Source of the DNA: Labrenzia sp. DG1229
GTDB taxonomy: Bacteria; Pseudomonadota; Alphaproteobacteria; Rhizobiales; Stappiaceae
Length of the DNA stretch: 64,000 bases
Reading direction: 5' to 3'
NCBI RefSeq assembly: GCF_000521215.1
Contig: NZ_KI928930.1
Span: forward strand, 98,778-162,777
A model generated the notes under the pieces. That model did not search any database. It was not told the DNA's origin and saw only the letters and a list, made by a program, of their open reading frames with translations. Position numbers and translations under genes: made by a program. Shown piece by piece: positions 8,245 to 17,755 of this stretch (the first letter of the stretch is position 1; every line of letters begins with the position of its first letter).

Positions 8245-11232
8245 ATGGCACGGCAGGAAGCGAACAACGTATTCGCACTGACGTCGTTGCTTTACGGCGC
8301 CAACGCATCCTATATCGAAGACCTCTATGCCCAGTACAAGACGGATCCGAACTCGGTTGATGCCGAGTGGCAGGACTTCTTTGCGGCCTTCCAGGATGAA
8401 AAGGAAGCGGTGCTCAAGGAAGCGCGCGGTGCTCCCTGGAAGCGCAAGGACTGGCCGATCGAAGCCAATGGCGATCTCGTCAATGCCTTTGACGGCAACT
8501 GGGCACCGATCGAACAGCAGCTCGGTGACAAGCTCAAGAAAAAGGCCGAGGCCAGGGGCGAGCCTGTTTCCGACGCCGAGGTTCATCAATCGACCCGGGA
8601 TTCGGTTCGTGCCCTGATGATGATCCGGGCCTACCGCATGCGCGGCCATCTTCACGCCGATCTCGATCCGCTGGGTCTTGCCGGCAAGGGCGATCACGAA
8701 GAGCTGCATCCCTCATCCTACGGCTTCACGGAAGCCGACTGGGACCACAAGATCTTCATCGACCATGTTCTGGGTCTGGAATACGCCACAATCCGCGAGA
8801 TGATGGATATTCTGAAACGGACCTATTGCTCGACACTTGGTGTCGAGTTCATGCATATTTCCGACCCGGCGGCCAAAGCCTGGATCCAGGAACGCATCGA
8901 GGGACCGGACAAGCAGGTAGCCTTTACCTCCGAGGGCAAGAAGGCAATCCTCAACAAGCTGGTCGAGGCGGAAGGCTTCGAGAAATTCCTGGATGTCAAA
9001 TACACCGGCACCAAGCGTTTCGGCCTGGATGGTGGCGAAGCCCTGATCCCCGCACTTGAGCAGATCATCAAGCGCGGTGGCCAGATGGGGCTCAAGGACA
9101 TTGTTTTCGGCATGGCGCACCGTGGCCGGCTGAACGTGCTTTCCCAGGTGATGCGCAAACCGCATCGCGCCATCTTTCACGAATTCAAGGGCGGTTCCTA
9201 TGCACCTGACGAGGTGGAAGGCTCCGGCGATGTGAAATATCACCTCGGTGCATCATCCGACCGAACATTTGACGGCAACAACGTTCACCTGTCGCTCACA
9301 GCGAACCCGTCTCACCTGGAAATCGTCAATCCGGTCGTGCTCGGCAAGGCGCGTGCAAAGCAGGACCAGCTTGCGGCCGACGAGAACGGCAAATTCATCG
9401 AGACCACCGCAGTCGAACGTAACACCGTCTTGCCTCTGCTGTTGCACGGCGATGCGGCATTCGCCGGCCAGGGTGTCGTAGCGGAATGTTTCGGCCTGTC
9501 CGCGTTGCGCGGCCATCGTACCGGCGGTTCGGTCCACGTCATCATCAACAACCAGATCGGCTTTACCACCAATCCGCGTTTCTCGCGGTCCTCGCCCTAT
9601 CCGTCCGATATGGCGAAAGTGATCGAGTCGCCGATTTTCCACGTCAATGCGGACGACCCGGAAGCGGTCGTGTTCGCAGCCAAGATCGCAATTGAATACC
9701 GCCAGACATTCCAGCGTCCGGTGGTCATCGATATCATCTGCTATCGCCGCTTCGGTCACAACGAGGGCGACGAGCCCGCGTTCACGCAGCCGATCATGTA
9801 TCGCAAGATCCGCAAGCACGAGACGACGCTGCAGCGCTATTCCGAGCGCCTGATCAAGGAAGGTGTGCTCAGTCAGGAAGACGTTGACCGGATGAAGGCG
9901 GACTGGCGTGCGCACCTGGATGGCGAATTCGATTCCGGTCAGGCATTCAAGCCGAACAAGGCCGATTGGCTCGACGGCAAGTGGGCGGGCATGAAGAGGG
10001 CCCGCGATGAGGAAGACCCTCGCCGCGGCGAAACCGGCCTAACGATCGCCGAAATCAAGGAGATCGGACGGGCCCTGACCCACGTGCCGGAAAGCTTCAA
10101 CATCCACCGCACCATCGCACGCTTCATGAAGCAGCGTGAACGCATGATCGAGACCGGCGAGGGGATTGACTGGGCAACTGCGGAAGCGCTTGCCTTCGGC
10201 TCATTGCTGAAGGAAGGCCATCCGGTACGCCTGTCGGGCCAGGATTGTGAGCGCGGCACGTTCTCCCAGCGTCATTCGGTCCTCTACGACCAGGAAGACG
10301 AAAGCCGCTATATCCCGCTCAACCATGTTTCGCCGGACCAGCAGCGCTACGAGGTCATAAACTCGATGCTCTCCGAAGAGGCGGTGCTCGGGTTCGAGTA
10401 CGGTTATTCACTGGCAGAGCCGCGCGCTTTGACCATGTGGGAAGCGCAATTCGGCGATTTCGCCAACGGGGCACAGGTCCTGTTCGACCAGTTCATTTCG
10501 TCAGGGGAACGCAAGTGGCTGCGCATGTCCGGCCTCGTCTGCCTTCTGCCGCACGGCTATGAAGGCCAGGGGCCGGAACACTCGTCTGCCCGACTCGAGC
10601 GGTATCTGCAACTCTGCGCGGAAGACAACATGCAGGTTGCCAATTGTTCGACCCCGTCGAATTATTTCCATATCCTGCGTCGTCAGTTGCGCCGCGACAT
10701 CCGCAAGCCGTTGATCCTGATGACGCCGAAATCGCTTCTGCGCCACAAGAAAGCGGTCTCCAGGATCGACGAACTCGGTCCGGACACAACATTCCACCGT
10801 CTGCTTTGGGATGATTGGGGTCCCAATCTGAGTTCGGACGGCAAGCTTGTGTCGGACGACAAGATCCGCCGGGTCGTGATGTGCTCCGGCAAGGTCTACT
10901 ACGACCTGTTTGAAGAACGCGAGAAACGCGGCGTCGATGACGTCTACCTGATGCGTGTTGAGCAGCTGTATCCGTTCCCCAAGAAGGCGTTGATGCTCGA
11001 GCTTGCCCGCTTCCCTCAGGCCGAAATGGTCTGGTGTCAGGAAGAACCCAAGAACATGGGCAGCTGGTTTTTCGTTGAGCCCTATATCGAATGGGTCCTG
11101 GAACAGATCGACGCCAAGCACCGGCGCCCGCGCTATGCCGGTCGTTCCGCGATGGCATCGACCGCGACGGGCCTGATGTCAGTGCATCTCGCGCAAATGC
11201 AGCAATTCCTTGAAGAGTCTCTAGGAAACTGA
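8245..11232 (+). CDS. sucA: 2-oxoglutarate dehydrogenase E1 component
   Basis: The 995-residue thiamine-diphosphate enzyme decarboxylates 2-oxoglutarate and succinylates the E2 lipoyl arm. The N-terminal SLLYGANASYIEDLYAQY peptide that docks to the core is present. So are GMAHRGRLNVL, GDAAFAGQGVV (ThDP site), INNQIGFTT, CYRRFGHNEGDEPAFTQP and LPHGYEGQGPEHSSARLERYLQ. The C-terminus carries the YCQEEPKNMG-type pattern (WCQEEPKNMGSW). CCCTCCGCTAAAGGAC precedes the ATG. A hairpin-rich 200-base gap separates it from sucD. Confidence 0.98.
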   Translation: MARQEANNVFALTSLLYGANASYIEDLYAQYKTDPNSVDAEWQDFFAAFQDEKEAVLKEARGAPWKRKDWPIEANGDLVNAFDGNWAPIEQQLGDKLKKKAEARGEPVSDAEVHQSTRDSVRALMMIRAYRMRGHLHADLDPLGLAGKGDHEELHPSSYGFTEADWDHKIFIDHVLGLEYATIREMMDILKRTYCSTLGVEFMHISDPAAKAWIQERIEGPDKQVAFTSEGKKAILNKLVEAEGFEKFLDVKYTGTKRFGLDGGEALIPALEQIIKRGGQMGLKDIVFGMAHRGRLNVLSQVMRKPHRAIFHEFKGGSYAPDEVEGSGDVKYHLGASSDRTFDGNNVHLSLTANPSHLEIVNPVVLGKARAKQDQLAADENGKFIETTAVERNTVLPLLLHGDAAFAGQGVVAECFGLSALRGHRTGGSVHVIINNQIGFTTNPRFSRSSPYPSDMAKVIESPIFHVNADDPEAVVFAAKIAIEYRQTFQRPVVIDIICYRRFGHNEGDEPAFTQPIMYRKIRKHETTLQRYSERLIKEGVLSQEDVDRMKADWRAHLDGEFDSGQAFKPNKADWLDGKWAGMKRARDEEDPRRGETGLTIAEIKEIGRALTHVPESFNIHRTIARFMKQRERMIETGEGIDWATAEALAFGSLLKEGHPVRLSGQDCERGTFSQRHSVLYDQEDESRYIPLNHVSPDQQRYEVINSMLSEEAVLGFEYGYSLAEPRALTMWEAQFGDFANGAQVLFDQFISSGERKWLRMSGLVCLLPHGYEGQGPEHSSARLERYLQLCAEDNMQVANCSTPSNYFHILRRQLRRDIRKPLILMTPKSLLRHKKAVSRIDELGPDTTFHRLLWDDWGPNLSSDGKLVSDDKIRRVVMCSGKVYYDLFEEREKRGVDDVYLMRVEQLYPFPKKALMLELARFPQAEMVWCQEEPKNMGSWFFVEPYIEWVLEQIDAKHRRPRYAGRSAMASTATGLMSVHLAQMQQFLEESLGN

Positions 11233-11295
11233 TCTTGAGGGGGGCTCAAGGGCCCCTTCCGAAATTTGGCCGGGTAATTTTAAGAGAAGGCGACC

Positions 11296-12807
11296 ATGGC
11301 AACCGAAATTCGCGTGCCCACTCTGGGTGAATCCGTTTCTGAAGCAACTATTGCACAATGGTTCAAGAAACCGGGCGACGCCGTCAGTCAGGACGAGCCG
11401 CTCGTGGAACTGGAAACCGACAAGGTGACCGTTGAAGTGCCGGCCCCGACTGCCGGGACGCTTGAAAGCATCGTGGTCAACGAAGGCGACACCGTTGAGG
11501 TCGGTGCGCTTCTCGGACAGATCGCAGAAGGCGACGGAGCTGCGGCTGCACCGGCTGCCGCAGCACCTGCTCCGCCCAAGGAGGAGGCAGCTCCCGCAGC
11601 AAAGGCGGAACTGGTGGACGTGATCACGCCGAGCGCAGGTGAATCGGTCACCGAGGCTGAAGTCGGCGAATGGAGTGTCAAGGTCGGTGACGTCGTCAAG
11701 GTGGACGATACGCTTGTCGAACTTGAAACAGACAAGGCGGCCCAGGAAGTTCCGGCCCCTGTCGGTGGAACCGTCGTGAAAATCGCGGCGGAGACAGGTG
11801 CCACGGTAGAGCCGGGAGTGCTGCTCTGCCAGATCGATCCCTCGGGTGCTGCAGCTGCGGCCGCCCCGGTTGCAACTGCTTCGGCGCCAGCGCCCGCAGC
11901 GTCAGGTACCTCGATGCCAGCAGCGCCGTCAGCACAGAAGATGATGGCGGAAAACAATCTTGCCGCCGGTCAGGTGGCTGGCTCCGGCAAGCGCGGTCAG
12001 GTTCTGAAGGAAGATGTCATTGGTGCGATTGCGTCCGGCGCGACCGCCACTGCATCCGCTTCGGCCGCGACACAGGTCGCCCGGGGTCCGGCTGCAGCTG
12101 ATGATGAAGGACGTGAAGAGCGCGTGCGCATGACCAAGCTGCGCCAGACCATCGCGCGCCGGCTGAAGGATGCACAGAACACGGCCGCAATGCTGACCAC
12201 CTACAATGAGGTGGACATGGGCCCGGTCATGGATCTTCGAAAGGAATACAAGGACCTCTTCGAAAAGAAGCACGGCGTAAAGCTCGGCTTCATGGGCTTC
12301 TTCACCAAGGCGGTCACCCATGCGCTGAAAGAGATCCCGGCCGTTAACGCCGAGATCGACGGCACGGACATCATTTACAAGAATTTCTGCCATATCGGCG
12401 TTGCCGTCGGCACACCAAAGGGCCTCGTGGTTCCGGTTGTCCGTGACGCCGACCAGATGTCGATAGCCGAAGTCGAAAAGGAGATCGGCAATCTCGGTCG
12501 CAAGGCGCGCGACGGCAAGCTCGGCATGGCTGACATGACCGGCGGCACTTTCACCATCTCCAATGGCGGTGTTTATGGTTCGCTGATGTCGTCTCCGATC
12601 CTGAACGCTCCCCAGTCGGGTATCCTGGGCATGCACAAGATCCAGGAACGGCCGATGGCCGTGAATGGTCAGGTGGTGATCCGTCCGATGATGTATCTGG
12701 CGCTGTCCTATGACCATCGGATCGTGGACGGCAAGGAAGCCGTGACCTTCCTGGTCCGCGTCAAGGAAAGTCTGGAAGATCCTCAGCGTCTGGTTCTGGA
12801 TCTTTAA
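11296..12807 (+). CDS. sucB: 2-oxoglutarate dehydrogenase E2 (dihydrolipoyl succinyltransferase) with two lipoyl domains
   Basis: This is the core transferase of the 2-oxoglutarate dehydrogenase complex. There are two tandem lipoyl domains, residues about 2-77 and 106-180. The lysines to be lipoylated are Lys43 (E-T-D-K-V) and Lys147 (E-T-D-K-A). Ala/Pro-rich linkers separate them. An E3-binding domain follows at about 210-250 ([21 protein letters not shown]). The catalytic domain ends with [15 protein letters not shown] (His474) and LVLDL. Most SucB proteins have one lipoyl domain and about 400 residues. The 503-residue two-lipoyl form occurs in several marine alphaproteobacteria. The start follows AGAGAAGGCGACC, 63 bases after sucA. 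Confidence 0.97.
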   Translation: MATEIRVPTLGESVSEATIAQWFKKPGDAVSQDEPLVELETDKVTVEVPAPTAGTLESIVVNEGDTVEVGALLGQIAEGDGAAAAPAAAAPAPPKEEAAPAAKAELVDVITPSAGESVTEAEVGEWSVKVGDVVKVDDTLVELETDKAAQEVPAPVGGTVVKIAAETGATVEPGVLLCQIDPSGAAAAAAPVATASAPAPAASGTSMPAAPSAQKMMAENNLAAGQVAGSGKRGQVLKEDVIGAIASGATATASASAATQVARGPAAADDEGREERVRMTKLRQTIARRLKDAQNTAAMLTTYNEVDMGPVMDLRKEYKDLFEKKHGVKLGFMGFFTKAVTHALKEIPAVNAEIDGTDIIYKNFCHIGVAVGTPKGLVVPVVRDADQMSIAEVEKEIGNLGRKARDGKLGMADMTGGTFTISNGGVYGSLMSSPILNAPQSGILGMHKIQERPMAVNGQVVIRPMMYLALSYDHRIVDGKEAVTFLVRVKESLEDPQRLVLDL

Positions 12808-12819
12808 GGGACACCGCAA

Positions 12820-13197
12820 ATGTTCGGCAGGCCAATTCCAATCTGGTTGATACTTGGGTTCTTGGCCTATATCGCGCTGGGAACCACATGGAATTTGGTC
12901 GCAACACTGGGTGTGGGCGCTTCCTCCGTCACGTTGCACTCGGTTTTTGGTGCTGTGATAGCAGGGCTGGCGTCGTGGCTTGCGGTCGAGATTTGGCTGC
13001 AGAGCCGCCGTATCTTGCGTGCTGCCCTGGCTAACCTCGGGTTCACGGTGGTTTATTACAGCCTGATTGCAGCAGGGTTCGCAACGCGCGGCTTTTACGA
13101 AGGGATTGTGTCCGCTGCGATTATTGGCACAATCCTGGCGGCGATCTGGCTTGCGATCTTCTACTATCTCAAAGGCCAGACAAAGAACCACGTCTGA
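12820..13197 (+). CDS. Small four-helix membrane protein, unknown
   Basis: The 125 residues form about four hydrophobic helices (IPIWLILGFLAYIALG, ASSVTLHSVFGAVIAGLASWLAV, ANLGFTVVYYSLIAAGF, GIVSAAIIGTILAAIWLAIFYYL) and end in a basic tail KGQTKNHV. The ATG lies 12 bases after the sucB stop, with AAGGG nine bases upstream, so it is probably cotranscribed with sucB. I recognise no family. Its position inside the sucAB-lpd block suggests only co-expression, not function. Confidence 0.65.
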   Translation: MFGRPIPIWLILGFLAYIALGTTWNLVATLGVGASSVTLHSVFGAVIAGLASWLAVEIWLQSRRILRAALANLGFTVVYYSLIAAGFATRGFYEGIVSAAIIGTILAAIWLAIFYYLKGQTKNHV

Positions 13198-13225
13198 CAA
13201 GAGCCGGGAAAATCTGGGGACCGAA

Positions 13226-13840
13226 ATGAGTCTGGAATTTCTGATTACCGCCCTGATCGTCGTTCTGGTCCCCGGGACCGGAGTCGTCTACACGGTCGCC
13301 GTCGGGCTGGGCAAGGGCCGTCAGGCCGCGCTTGCCGCCACCGTCGGCTGCACGATCGGGATCGTTCCGGCGATCCTGGCGTCCGTCGTCGGGCTGGCTG
13401 CTCTCATGCATACCAGCGCCGTCGTCTTTCAGGTGGTGAAATATGCTGGTGTCGCCTACCTGCTTTATCTGGCCTGGAAGACACTGAATGACAGCGGTCC
13501 TGTTGACCTGAAGGCGGACAAGGGAGTGCGCAAGAGCTTCGTCGCGACGGCACGAACCGCCTTCCTGATCAATATTCTCAATCCGAAACTGACCGTCTTC
13601 TTTATGGCGTTTTTGCCGCAATTCGTCAGTCCCTCTGCAGCGAACCCGACGCTGGACATGCTGATGCTCGGAGGCGTCTTCATGGCCATGACCTTTGTGG
13701 TCTTTCTCGGCTATGGGCTGTTTGCATCACTGGTCGGAGAAAAGGTTCTGAAAAGCGACCGGGTGATGGTCTGGATGCGGCGGACGATTGCGGCCACCTT
13801 TGCCGGGTTCGGCCTCAGGCTGGCTATCGCGGAGCAGTGA
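13226..13840 (+). CDS. LysE/RhtB family amino-acid exporter
   Basis: The start is the ATG at 13226 with CTGGGGA upstream. The open frame extends back to 13067 but overlaps the previous gene. The 204-residue product has about six membrane segments. The LysE signatures are VPGTGVVYTVAVGLGKGRQAALAATVGCTIGIVPA at the N-terminus and FLINILNPKLTVFFMAFLPQFVSP in the middle. The family exports amino acids or related small molecules from the inner membrane. The substrate is unknown. It is the second of three unrelated small genes between sucB and lpd. Confidence 0.88.
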   Translation: MSLEFLITALIVVLVPGTGVVYTVAVGLGKGRQAALAATVGCTIGIVPAILASVVGLAALMHTSAVVFQVVKYAGVAYLLYLAWKTLNDSGPVDLKADKGVRKSFVATARTAFLINILNPKLTVFFMAFLPQFVSPSAANPTLDMLMLGGVFMAMTFVVFLGYGLFASLVGEKVLKSDRVMVWMRRTIAATFAGFGLRLAIAEQ

Positions 13841-13891
13841 CGGGTTTCAAATCGGCGGCTTGGGCCCAATCAAGCAGGTTCTGGAGAGTAG

Positions 13892-14650
13892 ATGTCTGAC
13901 AGTGTGTTCATCGTAACGGGCGGAAGCCGGGGAATTGGCGCCAGCGTGAGCCGGAAACTCGGTAGTCCGGGGCAAACGGTTGTTGTCAACTACACGGCCA
14001 ACAAGGCGGCTGCCGATGCGGTTGTTGCCGAAATCGAGCAACAGGGCGGTAAGGCTGTCGCTGTGCAGGGTGATGTCGGCAGCGAGGCCGATATCCTCCG
14101 TCTTTTCGAAGAAGCGGACAAGCACGGCCGCCTTGCAGGACTGGTCAACAATGCCGGTGTGGTCGACGTCTCCCAACGCGTCGACGAAATGAGTGTCGAG
14201 CGCCTCAACCGGATTTTCACGATCAACGTGGTCGGTTCCTTTCTGTGTGCCCGAGAGGCAGTGAAACGCATGTCGACGAAACACGGCGGGCAGGGTGGCT
14301 CGATCGTCAATCTGGCCTCGGCGGGCTCCAAACTGGGATCGCCAGCGCAATATGTCGATTACGCTGCCTCCAAGGGCGCGATCGACACGATGACGGTGGG
14401 CCTGGCGTTGGAAGTTGCCGACGAAGGCATCCGGGTGAACGCCGTTCGGCCCGGCATCATCGACACGGAACTGCATGCGTCCGGGGGGCTGCCTGACAGG
14501 GTGGCTCAAGTGCAATCGAAACTTCCCATGAAACGCGCGGGAACCGCCGATGAAGTGGCGGATGCAATCATCTGGCTCATGTCCGACCAGTCCAGCTACA
14601 CGACCGGAGCCATCCTGGACGTGTCCGGAGGCCGGGCAATCCTACCTTGA
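13892..14650 (+). CDS. Short-chain dehydrogenase/reductase (SDR) family oxidoreductase
   Basis: This is a classical 252-residue SDR. It has the cofactor motif TGGSRGIG at residues 9-16 and the structural motif LVNNAG near residue 85. The catalytic Ser lies in IVNLASAGSKLG and the catalytic Tyr/Lys in YVDYAASKGA. VNAVRPGIIDTE and the C-terminal YTTGAILDVSGG complete it. The TGGSRG and NY after the second strand favour NADP over NAD, as in FabG-like enzymes. The substrate is unknown. It ends 45 bases before lpd, in the same direction. Confidence 0.92.
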   Translation: MSDSVFIVTGGSRGIGASVSRKLGSPGQTVVVNYTANKAAADAVVAEIEQQGGKAVAVQGDVGSEADILRLFEEADKHGRLAGLVNNAGVVDVSQRVDEMSVERLNRIFTINVVGSFLCAREAVKRMSTKHGGQGGSIVNLASAGSKLGSPAQYVDYAASKGAIDTMTVGLALEVADEGIRVNAVRPGIIDTELHASGGLPDRVAQVQSKLPMKRAGTADEVADAIIWLMSDQSSYTTGAILDVSGGRAILP

Positions 14651-14695
14651 TCCGGCAAACTGGATCTGAAACTGAAAGAGGCAAAGGCGACCAAA

Positions 14696-16099
14696 ATGTC
14701 CCAATATGATCTTGTCGTCATCGGAACCGGCCCGGGCGGCTATGTATGTGCGATCAAGGCGGCTCAGCTTGGTCTGAAAACCGCCGTTGTCGAAAAACGC
14801 GCAACCCTTGGCGGCACCTGCCTCAATATCGGCTGCATTCCCTCCAAGGCGCTCCTTTATGCGTCCGAGATGTTCGAGGAAGCAGGCCACGGTTTTGAGA
14901 AGCTCGGCATCAAGGTCTCGAAGCCGAAGGTCGATCTTCCCGGCATGATGGAGCACAAGACCGACACCGTGGATGCCAACGTCAGCGGTGTCGCCTTCCT
15001 GATGAAGAAGAACAAGATCGACGTTCACACCGGTACCGGCAAGGTCCTTGGGGCCGGCAAGGTGGAGGTCACCGCCGACGGCGGCAGTGCGTCCATCTTG
15101 GAAACAAGGAATGTCGTGATCGCGACCGGCTCCGATGTCATGCCGCTGCCCGGTGTCGAGATTGACGAAAAGCAGATTGTGTCGTCTACCGGGGCTCTGG
15201 AACTTGAGAAGGTTCCGGGCAAACTGGTTGTCGTGGGTGGCGGTGTCATCGGCCTGGAACTGGGATCCGTTTGGAACCGGCTCGGATCAGAGGTCATCGT
15301 GGTCGAATTCATGGACAAGATCCTTGGTCCGATGGATGGCGATGTTTCCAAGAACTTCCAGCGGATGCTGAAAAAGCAGGGCATGACGTTCAAATTGTCA
15401 TCGAAAGTCACCGGTGTCACGAAAAAGGGCAAGGGCCTTTCTGTCAGCGTCGAGCCGGCAAAGGGTGGAGACGCTAAGGAGATCGAGGCCGACATTGTCC
15501 TGGTCGCCATCGGTCGCCGTCCCTACACGGAAGGCCTTGGACTTGAGGCAGCAGGTGTCGCTCTTGATGATCGTGGCCGCGTGCAGATCGACGCGCACTA
15601 CAAGACGAATGTCGACGGTATCTATGCAATTGGCGACGTGGTTGCCGGACCGATGCTGGCGCACAAGGCAGAAGACGAAGGCGTGGCGATTGCCGAAATT
15701 CTCGCAGGCCAGGCCGGACACGTGAACTACGATGTCATTCCGGGGGTAGTTTACACCCAGCCGGAGGTGGCCTCTGTCGGCAAGACCGAAGAAGAACTGA
15801 AGGCAGGAGGTGTCGCGTACAAGTCCGGCAAATTCAACTTCTCCGCCAACGGCCGGGCTCGTGCCATGAATCACACCGACGGTTTTGTGAAGGTACTGGC
15901 AGATGCCGCGACCGACAGGGTCCTCGGTGTTCACATCGTCGGCTTCGGCGCGGGCGAGATGATCCATGAAGCAGCGGTTCTGATGGAATTCGGTGGCTCT
16001 TCGGAAGATCTGGGGAGAACGTGTCACGCGCACCCGACCATGTCCGAAGCGGTCAAGGAAGCCGCCCTTGCCACCTTTGCAAAGCCAATTCACTCCTGA
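14696..16099 (+). CDS. lpd: Dihydrolipoyl dehydrogenase (E3)
   Basis: This flavoprotein reoxidises dihydrolipoamide of the 2-oxoglutarate dehydrogenase complex and passes electrons to NAD. The 467 residues have the FAD motif GTGPGGYVCAIKAAQLG and the redox disulfide in GGTCLNIGCIPSKALL. The NAD motif is VVVGGGVIGLELGSVW. The second FAD contact is IYAIGDVVAGPMLAHKAEDEG. The C-terminal active-site histidine lies in HAHPTMSEA. The start lies downstream of GAGGCAAAGGCG. It closes the mdh-to-lpd TCA block and is followed by a hairpin that may terminate transcription. Confidence 0.97.
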   Translation: MSQYDLVVIGTGPGGYVCAIKAAQLGLKTAVVEKRATLGGTCLNIGCIPSKALLYASEMFEEAGHGFEKLGIKVSKPKVDLPGMMEHKTDTVDANVSGVAFLMKKNKIDVHTGTGKVLGAGKVEVTADGGSASILETRNVVIATGSDVMPLPGVEIDEKQIVSSTGALELEKVPGKLVVVGGGVIGLELGSVWNRLGSEVIVVEFMDKILGPMDGDVSKNFQRMLKKQGMTFKLSSKVTGVTKKGKGLSVSVEPAKGGDAKEIEADIVLVAIGRRPYTEGLGLEAAGVALDDRGRVQIDAHYKTNVDGIYAIGDVVAGPMLAHKAEDEGVAIAEILAGQAGHVNYDVIPGVVYTQPEVASVGKTEEELKAGGVAYKSGKFNFSANGRARAMNHTDGFVKVLADAATDRVLGVHIVGFGAGEMIHEAAVLMEFGGSSEDLGRTCHAHPTMSEAVKEAALATFAKPIHS

Positions 16100-16131
16100 G
16101 TGTGCAAACGCGCTAATAAATGACTGAATTC

Positions 16132-16163
16132 GGGCGCTGCGGGCAACATTGGCTGCGGCGCCC
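16132..16163 (+). terminator. Candidate terminator or 3' hairpin after lpd
   Basis: GGGCGCTGC pairs with GCGGCGCCC (nine pairs, one G-T) around a 14-base loop, 33 bases after the lpd stop. The sequence after it (GTTGCTTGTATTGG) is only weakly T-rich, so termination would be partial. The rest of the 150-base gap before the next gene shows nothing else. Confidence 0.4.
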
Positions 16164-16249
16164 GTTGCTTGTATTGGCTGGAGTTGCGATGCCGGTGCGG
16201 ATAGGCCTCGCGGACAAGGGATCGCAAAGCCGGGGGGCTATCGTGCGAA

Positions 16250-17748
16250 ATGACGACGCCAAGCAGCTTCACGATACTGCATGCCTGCCTTTGGCTGCTG
16301 TTGGCTGGTCTCGCGGCACCTGTCTTTTTCTGGCCGGATCACACGATTGCGCATGTGGATGATCTCTTTTTCATACCCTGGGCGGCGGAATATGCCGCGA
16401 CGGGAAATCACGCAATCCACTGCTTGCAGTTCAGTTTCCCGGACTTGAAAACTATCACCTTTATACCCGCTTCCATCTGATCCTTTCCGGCTTGTTCCTG
16501 GATCAGTTCGGTGTCAGCAGACAAAGCGTTGTTGCTTATGAGTATCTTTGCTTCCTGCTGACGACGCTTGCTTTCACGGCTCTGTGCCTGACCATCAGAT
16601 TGCCGAAAGCTGCGTTGATCGCGCCGCTGTTACTTGTCCCGACTTATGTCGTGACCGGGTTCCGGCTTGAGGTCACTGCCTGCGTCTTCTGGATGTTGGG
16701 CCTCTCCCTGTTGTTCTGGGCTGCAAGACAGAAGGACGCCGGAACGGCGGATTTTCAGGTATCCTGTCTCAGGACACTGGCGAAACTGGCCTTGGTCTTT
16801 GCACCACTGGCCTCACCAGCTCTCTTTGCCTGGGGCCTGGGCGCTATTGTTGTTCACGACATCTGGAGGTTCGCGTTCCGGGAAGCAAAGATTGTTGCAT
16901 TGATCTTCGAAAATGCTATCGCGCTTGCTCTGGGAATGGTGATCTTTTCGCTCAGCATCGACTTTCAGTATCGCGAGTTCGTCGACCAGATCGTCTTCCA
17001 TGCAGCAAGGTCGACCGGACACGGGATCAATGATGAGTCGCTTGGCAGGGCGGCGATATATGCCGTTGTCGGAGCTGTGCTGACAAGATGGTCGCGTCCT
17101 GCTGCGCTTATCTGCCTGATATTGTCCGTCGGTCAGGGACTTGCTGCAATTCTTCACGACAAGGTTCTGGTACGCAATCTCGCCGCGGGTATGGTTTTTC
17201 TGGTGGCGCTCGATGCAGTCACGAGGAAAAGGTTCCAGCGAACCGCGTACGTGCTTTACACGCTGGTATTCCTCGTCCTCACGGCCAACTTCCTGGCTTT
17301 TTATGTCCTCTCCGATCGTGCGCCCGGCCGGGCTGCAGCAACCCGGGACTACTGGAACGATATCGATGCAGACAACCGGGTCTTCATCGACGAGACCATG
17401 GCGCATCACTATCTCGATCATCAGACCCGCGAAGCTGTTTCATGGACATGGGGTCGGGAGTTCCCGCTGGCGCGCGCAGAGGAATTGAACGAATTGAAAG
17501 CCGGTGAGGTCTGGTATCTGAGCCCTTATACGCTGTTTGCCTATCTCAAGGGACACACGGCAATTGCCAAAGCGCTCGCCGACGATATCGACTACCGGCG
17601 ATTGCCCCAGCTTTCCTGTGTCATGGGCCGGCATTCCTGCCGCCTTCCGGCGGAACGATGGACCATGCTTCGCCTTCAGCGGGATGAAGACCGGATCATG
17701 GTGACTGACTACGCTTCTGATCGCGTGTTTACGCTTCCGGCAAACTGA
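16250..17748 (+). pseudogene. Multi-pass membrane protein, GT-C glycosyltransferase-like, broken by a 1-nt deletion
   Basis: The ATG at 16250 opens a frame with a membrane anchor and a first-loop HVDDLFFIPWAAEYAATG. The adjacent acidic pair there resembles the catalytic loop of GT-C enzymes such as ArnT/PMT. Around 16403-16415 the conserved reading moves to the next lower frame (NPLLAVQFPGLENYHLYTRF..., then LSGLFLDQFG). It stays open to 17748 with some nine hydrophobic helices and a soluble C-terminal domain of about 110 residues. One missing base explains the break. The intact protein would have about 500 residues. The TTG at 16492 is not a convincing independent start. It is convergent with the methyltransferase gene, with seven bases between stops. 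Confidence 0.7.
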
Positions 17749-17755
17749 GGAAATC

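Noticed and set aside
11929-13200. A 423-codon open frame antisense to sucB and the next gene
   Set aside because: It is antisense to highly conserved sucB sequence and its translation is low-complexity His/Arg/Asp-rich.
16492-17748. The membrane protein as an independent gene from TTG 16492
   Set aside because: The conserved reading continues upstream in this frame (NPLLAVQFPGLENYHLYTRFHL) and joins the frame from 16250 by one base, so a broken single gene is the better reading.
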